A stretch of DNA of 64,000 bases from CAYXFD01 sp964464175. Lineage in GTDB: Bacteria; Cloacimonadota; Cloacimonadia; Cloacimonadales; JAJBBL01. The notes beneath the pieces were generated by a model. It did no database searches. It had not been told where the DNA came from and worked only from the letters and a program-made list of their open reading frames with translations. The translations under genes and the position numbers were made by a program. Position 1 is the stretch's first letter; every line of letters begins with the position of its first letter. This document shows positions 1 to 8,877 of the stretch, piece after piece. The stretch covers positions 1 through 64,000 of the forward strand of contig CAYXFD010000008.1 of NCBI GenBank assembly GCA_964464175.1. Reading direction: 5' to 3'.

Positions 1-50
1 ACGTAGCCATATATTACATGGGCGTTACTTCACTTTTTTGGGGGTATGCC

Positions 51-1535
51 TTAAACGGCATTGTCGGCTGACATCAGTCCGGCATAAGGGAGCGGAAGAA
101 TTTCTTTCTTTTCTTCATTGACCACCGCAAGTCCCCCTTGGGTAGCGGCAACGGCTTCGATCGCTGTCAAGATAGCAGAGTCATTGACCCCCGCTGCGAT
201 GATGTTATGACTGTCATGAGCAACCGTGGAAGCAAGAGCGCCCCTCTTCAAACCGAAACCTTTGATAAAGCCAACTGCCGGTTTGGATTGCCGGTAACGG
301 TTTACCACCACTATTTTGAGGATATCGTTCCCCGGATCGGACAGAACTTCGTCATTTCTTATCCGGGGGGTTACAATACTGCAACCTGTATTGAGTTGAG
401 CATCATAAGCCTCGATTACCCTCATCCGGTTCGAGAGAGGTTTGACTTTTAGGTCTTCGCGGTTAAGGGAAGGGGTACGGAAATTATTAACCGGACGCTC
501 TTTTTCTGCTATGGTGATTGATCTCCCCTTTTCCGCGACCGGATTACCCTCTATGTAAGTTGTCAGTATATTAAACAGCATCAAGTCATCGACAATGATA
601 AAATCGGCGCTATCCCCTTCCCGTAAGAGACCGGTATCCAGGTGGTAGTGTTTTACCGGGTTATAGGAAGCAGCACGCAGGGTATCCATTAGATCATATC
701 CCATTTCGACGCTTTTTTTTACCAGCAGATTGATGTGACCCTTCATCAGATCACCGGGACAGATATCGTCGGAGCAGAACATTATCGAGCCGGGAGATGA
801 TTGTAGCAGAGGAATGAGAGTAGTGAAGTTTTTGGAAGCACTACCCTCCCTGATCATGATCTTCATCCCGTAGGAGATTTTTTCTTCTGCCTCCTCCAAT
901 TCAGTACATTCATGGTCGGTGCTGATCCCGGCGGCAGCATATTGCCGGACTTCTTTACCTCTCAAGCCAGGAGCATGACCATCTACAGGTTTATGATATT
1001 TCTTTGCCGTTGCCAACTTGGCGAGAATCTCTTTATCATGATGGAGAACACCCGGATAGTTCATCATTTCAGCGAGGGAGACGATCTCCGGTCTGGAGAG
1101 AAGAAGCTCTGTCTCTGCGAGTCCTAATAGTGCTCCCGAGGTTTCGAAAGGGGTAGCCGGTACGCAGGAGGGGGCAGAGTAATAAATCTTCAAGGGGGTC
1201 TTTCTGCTGTTTTCGATCATGAACATTACCCCCTCAACCCCCATTACATTGGCTATCTCATGGGGATCGGCAATGACTCCGGTGGTTCCGTGAGGGAGAG
1301 CAGTTGCGGCAAACTCGGCGGGGATCATCATGGAACTCTCAATGTGGAGATGACTGTCGATAAAGCCGGGTAAAATATACTGTTTCTCGGAGACTGGCAT
1401 TCTCTTCAGGGCTGAGATCTTACCTTCGTAAATCTCTAATTCACCCTGAAAGATTGTCCGGTTAACGATATCAACAATGTTACCTCTGATCCGGGACAAC
1501 GAAGAGTTGTTTTTCTTATCTTTCATAGAAAGCAT
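51..1535 (-). CDS. ade: Adenine deaminase, C-terminally shortened
   Basis: Hydrolyses adenine to hypoxanthine and ammonia in purine salvage; cytosolic amidohydrolase-fold metalloenzyme. Seen: the metal-binding GFIDSHLHIESSMM motif near residue 57, GTTGVIADPHEIANVMG, DGHAPGLRG, TDHECTE, FCSDD, and the C-terminal VAHDSHN and GG motifs typical of bacterial Ade. Family members usually run about 570-590 residues; this frame stops at 494, just after LPYAGLMS, so the last roughly 80 residues (normally ending in a PFMTLSFLALPVIP-like stretch) are missing. None of the three frames between the stop and the window edge continues it. No Shine-Dalgarno is visible at the first ATG; Met4 is an alternative start. 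A TTGACA on this strand lies about 25 bases upstream. Family assignment is secure; activity of the shortened protein is doubtful. Confidence 0.88.
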   Translation of the reverse strand: MLSMKDKKNNSSLSRIRGNIVDIVNRTIFQGELEIYEGKISALKRMPVSEKQYILPGFIDSHLHIESSMMIPAEFAATALPHGTTGVIADPHEIANVMGVEGVMFMIENSRKTPLKIYYSAPSCVPATPFETSGALLGLAETELLLSRPEIVSLAEMMNYPGVLHHDKEILAKLATAKKYHKPVDGHAPGLRGKEVRQYAAAGISTDHECTELEEAEEKISYGMKIMIREGSASKNFTTLIPLLQSSPGSIMFCSDDICPGDLMKGHINLLVKKSVEMGYDLMDTLRAASYNPVKHYHLDTGLLREGDSADFIIVDDLMLFNILTTYIEGNPVAEKGRSITIAEKERPVNNFRTPSLNREDLKVKPLSNRMRVIEAYDAQLNTGCSIVTPRIRNDEVLSDPGNDILKIVVVNRYRQSKPAVGFIKGFGLKRGALASTVAHDSHNIIAAGVNDSAILTAIEAVAATQGGLAVVNEEKKEILPLPYAGLMSADNAV

Positions 1536-1737
1536 TCGATCTGCAGCCGACTGTCATGTCAAGACACTTTGTGCTCTACTTATACCGGGAAAGGAAGCCG
1601 ACCGATTATTGTACCGGCAGAGAACTTACCGTGTCTCTTAGTAAATTAAGGCAGAACAATCCCCAGGAGTGATATAAATATCAGCTCATTAACTGTCTTA
1701 ACTATGTCGAAGGAGCGGAATCCGGAGAAGACTTATA

Positions 1738-3927
1738 CTATTTGATAAGCATCATCTTTTTGCTGCTTTCGTAGCGGTTGCTGACGCTCATCTTATAAAG
1801 ATAAACTCCGGAAGACACTTCGTTGCCACGGTAGTCTTTACCGTTCCAGCTTACCGAGTTAAAACCTTTGGGATAAGTCTGATCTGCTGATAATGAACGT
1901 ATTTTTTGACCTCTGCTATTATAAACGATTATAGTGACTTCCGATTCTTCTGCTAAAGAAAAGCTTATGTTGGTTCCCGGGTTAAAGGGGTTGGGATAAG
2001 CTCCGATCAGATGGGTAGTGTAGATATCCGGAACAGAATCTGTGTCATCCTCCTCTGCGAGAGTAATGGAAACCGGACCGAAGAAAGCGGTAGAAAGATC
2101 CAAATCAATTGCCTGAATCCAGTAATAGTAAGTATTACCGGTCAGGACTTCTTCGTCGAGAAAGCGGTATTCAGTTGCCGAAGAGCTGTTGAAAGCCTCG
2201 ATGACCGAAGAGGTAATCCTGCCGGCAGTGGCAAGTTCATCTTCTTGCGAACGCAGCAGATGATATCCCAAAAGATTGGTTTCTGTTTCCGTAATCCATT
2301 GCAGTTCTACAAAAGAATTAGCTGTCGGGGAAGCAGTAAAGGATGAAAGTGTAACCGGAAGCGGATCGTCAATCTCGTCATTACCGCCGTAAAGGATTAC
2401 TTCCGGGGATCTGAGGGCAGCGAAATCAATATTGTAAATTATCAATCCTTCGGCGTTGGAGATGGATGATGACCAGCTTCCATTCTGATAATAGTATCCA
2501 AGCGCAGCATCCGTATGAACAGTGAATTGAACGACCCCCTCCCCGGTCACTGAGAAGGCAAAAATATCTATCAGCTCGGGTAGCCCGCCAGGCAGAACAG
2601 GATTAGGATCAAAGCCGACCTGATTAGCCGAGTTATGGAAAATATCGATATCTTCTTCGAAAGTCCAGGTTAAGCCGCTAAGAGGGACAAAAGCCAATCC
2701 CCGCAGATAAGGATAACCATCGTTCATGGAATAGGTATGATCAACTCGCCAGATATCATCAAAGTCCCAACCAACATAAGTTCCAGCATCATAGGGGTAA
2801 GTCATCTCTTCCGTATCTTTACCGAAACCCATGTCTGAGGTTGGTACGCCTGAAGCTTCGGCATCCCAATAGTTTTGCAAATCAGAATATGCGCCTCCTG
2901 TAGTCTTCCAACCGACAAGCCCCCCAGGACCAGATCCTGTGACCGCACCCATCGAGAAGCTATATTCAATGATTCCCTGATTATTTCTGCCAACCAATCC
3001 TCCCGGATATGCAAAAGCATGTACATTTCCGGTGCTGAAACAATTCTTGATCGCTGATCCCGAATTATTACTTCCAACAAGACCACCTACTTCGTCGCTT
3101 GTACTGGTTACATTACCGGTGCTGTAACTATTACTAATCAAGGTAAAAGCATCCCAGCTAGACCCTACAAGACCACCTGTATGTTTACCGCCACTGACAT
3201 TTCCGGTGCTATAGCAGTTGATAATTGATGCACTTTCCCATTGATATCCTACCAGTCCGCCGACATATCTTGGTCCATTCACATCTGCCGAACTGTGACT
3301 GTTCTTGATGGTAGAATGGAAGGAATTTGATCCGGTTAAACCGCCTATATACCAACGATTTGGTCTGCCTTTTACTTCTCCGGAAGAATAACAGTTATCA
3401 ATCGTAGCATAGTTGTGGTTTCTCCCTGCCAGAGCACCTACATGCCAACGACCTAAAATATCGACATTAGTAACACCTAAATTTTTGACTGTACAAGCTG
3501 CACCGGATGTAAAGCCAAACAACCCTTGGTAATCTTCTTCATAGCGATAAATATATACACCGTCTATAGTGTTGCCGTTTCCGTCATAAGTTCCGGAGAA
3601 TGGTGACCCTTCCGATAACCCAATTGGCGTCCAACCTTTTTCCAAATCAGCACCCCAGTTCTGAGTGTCTGAAGCGTCAATGTCGGTAGTTTGGAAATAA
3701 TGACTTGCCCAGCGAACAGCCCGGACAGGACTTGGAACCACTACATCATCTGCCGCTATCCAGTAAAGATTATCCAGAGAGGCAACCTGATAAGGGTTAC
3801 CGGCTGTTCCGGCATCGGGATCTTCCCAATTTGCCGGTGGTGCAGGGTCAGCAGGCTGGGCTAAGAGAAAGGGAGTAAGGAGAATAGAAAGAAAAACAGA
3901 AAGAATAATAGCAACTAAGATCTTCAT
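1738..3927 (-). CDS. Secreted GLUG-repeat protein with type IX sorting domain
   Basis: Predicted cell-surface or secreted protein, function unknown. A signal peptide covers about residues 1-23 (hydrophobic core then LLAQPAD). Residues about 150-365 hold around eight imperfect GLUG repeats with the pattern GGLVG ... I.N.YSTGNV, a module of bacterial surface proteins and adhesins. A fibronectin-III-like stretch (LPVTLSSFTA ... LQWITETE) follows, and the last 85 residues form a type IX sorting domain (AYPNPFNP, then SGVYLYKM, ending MMLIK). The ATG has a strong ribosome site (GGAGG, 6 bases upstream). Its C-terminal third is clearly related to that of the neighbouring upstream gene on the same strand, suggesting duplication of a surface-display module. 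Adhesion is the usual guess for GLUG proteins but nothing here proves it. Confidence 0.85.
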   Translation of the reverse strand: MKILVAIILSVFLSILLTPFLLAQPADPAPPANWEDPDAGTAGNPYQVASLDNLYWIAADDVVVPSPVRAVRWASHYFQTTDIDASDTQNWGADLEKGWTPIGLSEGSPFSGTYDGNGNTIDGVYIYRYEEDYQGLFGFTSGAACTVKNLGVTNVDILGRWHVGALAGRNHNYATIDNCYSSGEVKGRPNRWYIGGLTGSNSFHSTIKNSHSSADVNGPRYVGGLVGYQWESASIINCYSTGNVSGGKHTGGLVGSSWDAFTLISNSYSTGNVTSTSDEVGGLVGSNNSGSAIKNCFSTGNVHAFAYPGGLVGRNNQGIIEYSFSMGAVTGSGPGGLVGWKTTGGAYSDLQNYWDAEASGVPTSDMGFGKDTEEMTYPYDAGTYVGWDFDDIWRVDHTYSMNDGYPYLRGLAFVPLSGLTWTFEEDIDIFHNSANQVGFDPNPVLPGGLPELIDIFAFSVTGEGVVQFTVHTDAALGYYYQNGSWSSSISNAEGLIIYNIDFAALRSPEVILYGGNDEIDDPLPVTLSSFTASPTANSFVELQWITETETNLLGYHLLRSQEDELATAGRITSSVIEAFNSSSATEYRFLDEEVLTGNTYYYWIQAIDLDLSTAFFGPVSITLAEEDDTDSVPDIYTTHLIGAYPNPFNPGTNISFSLAEESEVTIIVYNSRGQKIRSLSADQTYPKGFNSVSWNGKDYRGNEVSSGVYLYKMSVSNRYESSKKMMLIK

Positions 3928-4400
3928 AAGAACCTCCGTTAAAATAAAAATACTTCTTTGGGACTAATGATCCCACAACCATCGTTTACCGAAAGATATT
4001 TCCGAGCAGTTGCGGCTGTAGGTAAGGTATCAGGAGAAATCAGTGATAAAACTCGTTAAGCTCTTCCAAGCTTGTTATGAATAAAGAAAAAGCTATTTAG
4101 CTCATACAACTCTCCACAAAAGAAACTGCATTGAAGTAAACTAAAGGAAAAAATTAGCTGTACAAAGTCAACATAAAAATTCATAATCACTGGTTCAGCA
4201 TAAAGATAGCATAGTAATGATAATATCAAATTCCACAAGGATAAACACTCGTAATTCTGGTTCCGCCCAAACCTGAACTCAGCAGATACTAATGAAATTG
4301 TGATAAAGGGCTTTGGGGGAGATTATCAGTTAAGAATAAAGCCTGAGTTCCAAGGTACATTCCCAACAGATTCTCGGTTTTCTCCCCCAAATCCTTACTC
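3928..4400. other. Intergenic region with an 11-bp inverted repeat
   Basis: AT-rich spacer of 473 bases between two minus-strand surface-protein genes; no credible gene. It carries the ribosome site of the downstream gene at 3931-3940. An exact 11-base inverted repeat (TTTGGGGGAGA at 4312-4322, its complement at 4381-4391) flanks 58 bases just beyond the stop of the upstream gene. It could form the base of a 3' hairpin, but there is no clear T-run, so I do not call it a terminator. Confidence 0.5.
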
Positions 4401-7400
4401 TTATTTCAACCGAAGAAATTTCTTGATACTATCATAGCCATCGGAAGTTTCCATCCTGTAAAAATAGACTCCGGAAGCGGCATCTTTTCCGTATTCATCT
4501 TTACCATTCCAGATGATTGTATGACTCCCCTCAGGATAATGTTGTTTCATCAGTAGAGATTTTGTTTTTTGTCCCAACAGATTATATATAGTCAGGGATA
4601 CTCTTGTCGGCTCAGCCAGAGAGAATCTGATCGATGCTGCCGGATTGAAAGGATTGGGATAAGCCCCGATCAATGCGGTAACTAAAGGTGTAATATGAGA
4701 TTCTTCCGGTTCTTCCTCCTTTTCGACAAGGATTGAAAGTGGTCCATGAAAATGAGTTGTAAGATCGAGATCAATCATTTCTAACCAATAATAGTAGCAA
4801 ATACCGGTTACTACTTCGGAATCCTGATAAGAGTAAGCCTGTTGATTGGTAGAGCTATGACCCATGATTATTTGTGGATTTATTTTTTCAGCATTGGAGA
4901 TATTTTCATTATTAGCCCGAAAAACATTATAACCGAAGAAATTGGTTTCCGTCTCGCTGACCCATTCCAAAAGAACGGTCAAGTCGGAAGTAATAAGAGC
5001 AGAGAAAGAGGAGAGCACAACCGGCAAAGATTCGTCACGTTCATCTGTCACAGTCCACTCAGAAAACTTATCAGTAATGATATGAACTGTTCGGGGATGC
5101 ATAGCGGAAACATCTTGGGGTTCTCCGACCTGCTGCCAGGCACTTCCTTCTTTACGATAAACGACTGCCCTGTTATCCGGTCTGAAGACTATGTCGTTAT
5201 CAGCTTCCTCATCCCATCGCAAGAAAAGCTCCACTTCACCGTTGAAATCTCCTTCCAACTTCCATGTTCTCTCGATCCCTTCAAAGCTCTTGATTGTCTG
5301 ACTATCAGGTTCCTGGGAAAAGCCAAAATTGCTGATTTCTGTGTCCGGTGACGGTATGATAATCAGACCAGCGGGGGGAGAATCGAACATCGGAGCAAGG
5401 AAATCAAGAAACACTTTCCCAAATAATAAACCGTTACCCATGAAAAGGGTAAAAGGTTCACAGAACATCTCATGTTGAGCCAGATCGAAGATAGAATTGT
5501 CTTCAATGTTTATTCCCTGAGTTAAGTGGACGTCATTATATGCGGTTACGGTAGCTCCGGCCCGGACATTGATCTGACCGATCAGGTTCTGTTGGTCAGG
5601 CAACTCAAAACCGGTATCACAAGTCATAAAGTAATCAAGTGAATGATTATTGGTAAATTCAGGTTCGGCTGTTAAATATCCGGAAAAGCGCATAATGGTG
5701 GCACCCGGGTTTAGGAGGAGTTTATTGTCAGGATTGCTCCCACCTGCTATCAAAACTATCCCTTTTTGAATGGTTACCTGTTCTACCATGATACACGACC
5801 CGGCAAGATCAACCTGGAGAGTACCGATATTAGCTTCCGGGATTGTCCATAATTTCTCGACTGAGTCGAAAATTGCCAAGCCAGATTGGTGATCACCGAT
5901 TATTACCCCTGTATTGGGAACGAGCAAACCGGTGATTATTTCTCTGTAAATTGAGAGATAATTATTGTTAAGATTAAGAGTACCGTTGACCAGATTAAGA
6001 GTTTGCACCGACATATTGCCTGTTAAAGCGACCGTAACATCACAGATTTGAGAATAGATGTTAAGAGTAACTGTCGGTATTGTTGCCGTGGTCACAGTAG
6101 AAGCAAGAACGAGAGAAGAGTCGGAATCACCGCTTAAACCACCTGCTGTGAGGTTCACCTCGTTGTTGACTAGTAAACTATAACCGTTGATAGAAAGGGT
6201 ACCGTTATTCAGGTTCAGGACATCCACTTCCGTATAACCTCCTAAATAGCAGGTTCTTCCAGTACGGTTCATAGTTAAGTTGCCAACTGTTAACGGCGGA
6301 ATGTAAGCATCTACATTCCCGTTTTCGATAACCAGAGTAGAAGAGCTACCTGTAGCAAGAGTACTGCCGGAAGCGATATTAGTAGTTCCTCTCAGCTCAA
6401 GGATATGGGCTCCGACTGTGAAGGCTGCATTTCCATCAATATCAAGGTTGTTGATATCGAGGTTACCTACCATTGAAGCACCGGTAGGGCGATAAAGATT
6501 AAAGTTATTCAGTTCAGTTATAGAGGCAGGCAGATTGAAATGAGCTGCAGAACCGGAGATGGTAAGGTTGGAATTTGCTGTCGTGATTAAATTCGTATCA
6601 CCGGAAAGATTTCCTTTGATTTCTAAAGTATTACTACCCACAGTAAAAGAACCGTTGGTCAGCGTCAAGTCAGTAACGGTAACATTACCGTCCATAGTAC
6701 AGCCGGCAGCACGAGCCAGGGTTATAGTATGAACATTTGCCGGTCTGAGATTCAATGCGGAAGCATTCTCGCCGATATTCAAGAATCCGCTGGGACCTGT
6801 AACAACCGAATTACCTGACATGGTACCATTGAGATGTAGGGTGATACCGGCAGCAAGAGATACGGAATTATTAACCACCATGCTCCCGCTGGAAGTTGTT
6901 GTGGCGTTGACATTGACCGGAGAATTAATCGTCATTGCCCCGGAGGAGGTAGTTAAGGCATTAATATTCAATGTAGAGCCGACGGTGAAGCTATTGGCAA
7001 TGGTTGTTGTACCGTTAATAGTTTTTGCTCCGTTTCCGTCCAAAGTCAGATTTTTATAATCTGTCCTTGCGGAGACAGTTTGAGCCGAATTAGAGGTGTA
7101 TTCTATCGTTGAACCGGAATACAGGTTGATACTGGGATTGTTTTCACTGGAGATAGAAGTGTTTGCTGTCCCGGAAAACCCGTTATTGTTTGTTGTTATA
7201 ACTGTCCCATAAATAAAAACATGGGCATTTGCCGACACAGCTTTTATTTGCGAAGTGCTGCCGGTGTTTAAGGTGCCTCTTATATAAAGGCTGTTCCATT
7301 CGTAAAATGGAAGATGGTTAGTCAGGGTATATAAAGCTCCATTTTCAATTTCTATCAGATGTTTGGCATGGAATCCGGTTAGATTACCAAGTCCGACATT

Positions 7401-8327
7401 ACAGCCACTTCCGCTTAGATAGTAACGGGGATAGCCGGTATGATCCCTGTTTACAGCATAATATGTACCTCCTGTCCTGGTAAAACTCCCCCCGATCTGA
7501 AACTCATTATCAGGGAGTGAAAGACTTCCTGAGCGGTATACACCCCAGAAGAAACCTCCGGTTATCGTGAGGTCTTCCCCAATGTTGAAAGTACTGCCGG
7601 CACTACCGGTAGAACCGAAAAAATAACCACCGGAAACAGTAATGCTGCCGCTTATGTTGTAGTGTATTCGGCGGTAGGAGGTTGATCCTCTGAAATTACC
7701 GTTTGCTGTAATGTGTATATTGGCAATATCGATATTTAGCTCACTTGTTGTCCCACCATCGAAGGCACCACCCGATTCGACGGTCAGAGTTCCTTTGACT
7801 TCAAATCCTGAGGGGCTGCCGGAAATTGTAATAGTTCCGTTCCTGATAATCAGATTGCCGTAAGAGATATTTTCTCTGAAGACTATGTCAGAATGATCAA
7901 GAATAAAGTTGCTGGTTGTTTGCAGTTCTCCCTCACCTGCAGGAACGCCAAGATTAGCATAAGTTGTATGCTGAACGTGATAAGTACCTCCATTATAAAC
8001 TATTCCGTCTATAGAATGATCGAAACCTCTCGTTTCTATCTTACCTCCATCATTCACCCAAACGGCAGAGTTATTACCACTGACTGACCACTGTCCATCA
8101 GGATACATTAAATGCCCATTTTGGACAATAAAAATCTGATTGTGATTAGAAAAATTCGGTGGAGCATTTCCACCTCCGTCCGGTTCTGTTCTCCAACTAT
8201 CTTCTTGATTAAGATAGTAATTATTAGGATTAGTACTACCTCTCGAATAATAGTAAGTCTGACAGAGCAGAGGCATTGCAATAAAGACAGAACTAACCAA
8301 AATCAGGGCAAAGCGAAAAGTTTTCAT
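4401..8327 (-). CDS. Large secreted beta-repeat protein with type IX sorting domain
   Basis: Predicted surface or secreted protein of about 1308 residues, function unknown. I start it at the ATG directly behind a perfect AAGGAGGAA ribosome site; this begins MKTFRFALILVSS, a clear signal peptide ending near PLLCQ. The frame is open 17 codons further upstream but that extension spoils the signal. Most of the body is repetitive short beta-strand sequence rich in G, N, S and T (patterns such as LTLTNGSFTVGSNTLEIKG), suggesting a beta-helix. A fibronectin-III-like region (LPVVLSSFSA ... WVSETE) and a type IX sorting domain (AYPNPFNPAASIRFSL, SGVYFYRM, ending FLRLK) close the protein. No catalytic motif recognised. 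The C-terminal about 270 residues are paralogous to the next gene downstream on this strand. Confidence 0.85.
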   Translation of the reverse strand: MKTFRFALILVSSVFIAMPLLCQTYYYSRGSTNPNNYYLNQEDSWRTEPDGGGNAPPNFSNHNQIFIVQNGHLMYPDGQWSVSGNNSAVWVNDGGKIETRGFDHSIDGIVYNGGTYHVQHTTYANLGVPAGEGELQTTSNFILDHSDIVFRENISYGNLIIRNGTITISGSPSGFEVKGTLTVESGGAFDGGTTSELNIDIANIHITANGNFRGSTSYRRIHYNISGSITVSGGYFFGSTGSAGSTFNIGEDLTITGGFFWGVYRSGSLSLPDNEFQIGGSFTRTGGTYYAVNRDHTGYPRYYLSGSGCNVGLGNLTGFHAKHLIEIENGALYTLTNHLPFYEWNSLYIRGTLNTGSTSQIKAVSANAHVFIYGTVITTNNNGFSGTANTSISSENNPSINLYSGSTIEYTSNSAQTVSARTDYKNLTLDGNGAKTINGTTTIANSFTVGSTLNINALTTSSGAMTINSPVNVNATTTSSGSMVVNNSVSLAAGITLHLNGTMSGNSVVTGPSGFLNIGENASALNLRPANVHTITLARAAGCTMDGNVTVTDLTLTNGSFTVGSNTLEIKGNLSGDTNLITTANSNLTISGSAAHFNLPASITELNNFNLYRPTGASMVGNLDINNLDIDGNAAFTVGAHILELRGTTNIASGSTLATGSSSTLVIENGNVDAYIPPLTVGNLTMNRTGRTCYLGGYTEVDVLNLNNGTLSINGYSLLVNNEVNLTAGGLSGDSDSSLVLASTVTTATIPTVTLNIYSQICDVTVALTGNMSVQTLNLVNGTLNLNNNYLSIYREIITGLLVPNTGVIIGDHQSGLAIFDSVEKLWTIPEANIGTLQVDLAGSCIMVEQVTIQKGIVLIAGGSNPDNKLLLNPGATIMRFSGYLTAEPEFTNNHSLDYFMTCDTGFELPDQQNLIGQINVRAGATVTAYNDVHLTQGINIEDNSIFDLAQHEMFCEPFTLFMGNGLLFGKVFLDFLAPMFDSPPAGLIIIPSPDTEISNFGFSQEPDSQTIKSFEGIERTWKLEGDFNGEVELFLRWDEEADNDIVFRPDNRAVVYRKEGSAWQQVGEPQDVSAMHPRTVHIITDKFSEWTVTDERDESLPVVLSSFSALITSDLTVLLEWVSETETNFFGYNVFRANNENISNAEKINPQIIMGHSSTNQQAYSYQDSEVVTGICYYYWLEMIDLDLTTHFHGPLSILVEKEEEPEESHITPLVTALIGAYPNPFNPAASIRFSLAEPTRVSLTIYNLLGQKTKSLLMKQHYPEGSHTIIWNGKDEYGKDAASGVYFYRMETSDGYDSIKKFLRLK

Positions 8328-8784
8328 TTTTTCCTCCTTACAGGATACTGAAATTGTTAGTCTCAAGATGTGTCTCATTGGAGCAAAGATTATTCAAGTC
8401 CTAATTGATAATTTGTCCATCACAGATAAGAAGATTAATAAAACCGTAAAATAAGGGCTAAGACTTATTCTCTTAGTGAAGCTTGCTAATACATACAAAA
8501 AACTTTAGATAATGAAATTCGATAACCCTGTCAGTTAACTCTCTGAGTCAAAATGACGTTTCCTAAAACGAATGACACTTCATACTAAATCAAAATTCCA
8601 AAAGGATATACTCTACAACTCCAATGAACAGAAAGAAGTCCTTTCTGTCAAGAAAATCGTTGCTGAGTGCAATCGCCGGAAGCTTTAAAATAGCAGACTT
8701 AACTCCCGTATAAATTTCTTGACAAGATATAAGCAGAAGTGAGATTTTTTTTTATTACTTTACAGTTGCGAAGGAGATTATTTT
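8328..8784. other. Divergent intergenic region
   Basis: AT-rich spacer between a minus-strand surface-protein gene and the plus-strand deiminase unit, so it should hold promoters for both directions. A hairpin with 8-base arms (ACAGAAAG at 8628-8635, complement at 8641-8648, 5-base loop) overlaps a TTGACA on the minus strand at 8646-8651. That TTGACA lies over 300 bases from the minus-strand start, so its role is unclear. A plus-strand TTGACA lies at 8719. No other gene seen. Confidence 0.45.
8719..8747 (+). promoter_or_regulatory. Possible promoter of leader ORF and deiminase gene
   Basis: TTGACA at 8719-8724 is followed, 19 bases after its TTG, by GAGATTT. This resembles the Bacteroidota layout TTG-N19-TAnnTTT with one mismatch. 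It lies about 40 bases before the leader ORF and about 130 before the deiminase. Inferred from sequence only. Confidence 0.35.
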
Positions 8785-8877
8785 TTGGAGCTCAAAAAAA
8801 CAGCTTTGAAGGATTGCTTATTTAGCGACATCAATGACAGAGTCAGGAAAAAATTGCTGACAAGTGAGGAAGACTGA
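8785..8877 (+). CDS. Possible 30-residue leader peptide overlapping the deiminase start
   Basis: Short frame starting at TTG, about 8 bases after AAGGAG, and encoding roughly MELKKTALKDCLF then a charged helix-like tail ending LLTSEED. Its TGA stop shares one base with the ATG of the deiminase gene, a layout typical of translational coupling. There is no signal peptide or known domain. The single-base overlap and the ribosome site support translation; the non-ATG start and small size count against it. It could be a regulatory leader or chance. Confidence 0.35.
   Translation: MELKKTALKDCLFSDINDRVRKKLLTSEED

Noticed and set aside
4056..4238. A 60-codon minus-strand frame between the two surface proteins.
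   Set aside because: No ribosome site or recognisable feature; AT-rich noise is sufficient to explain it.
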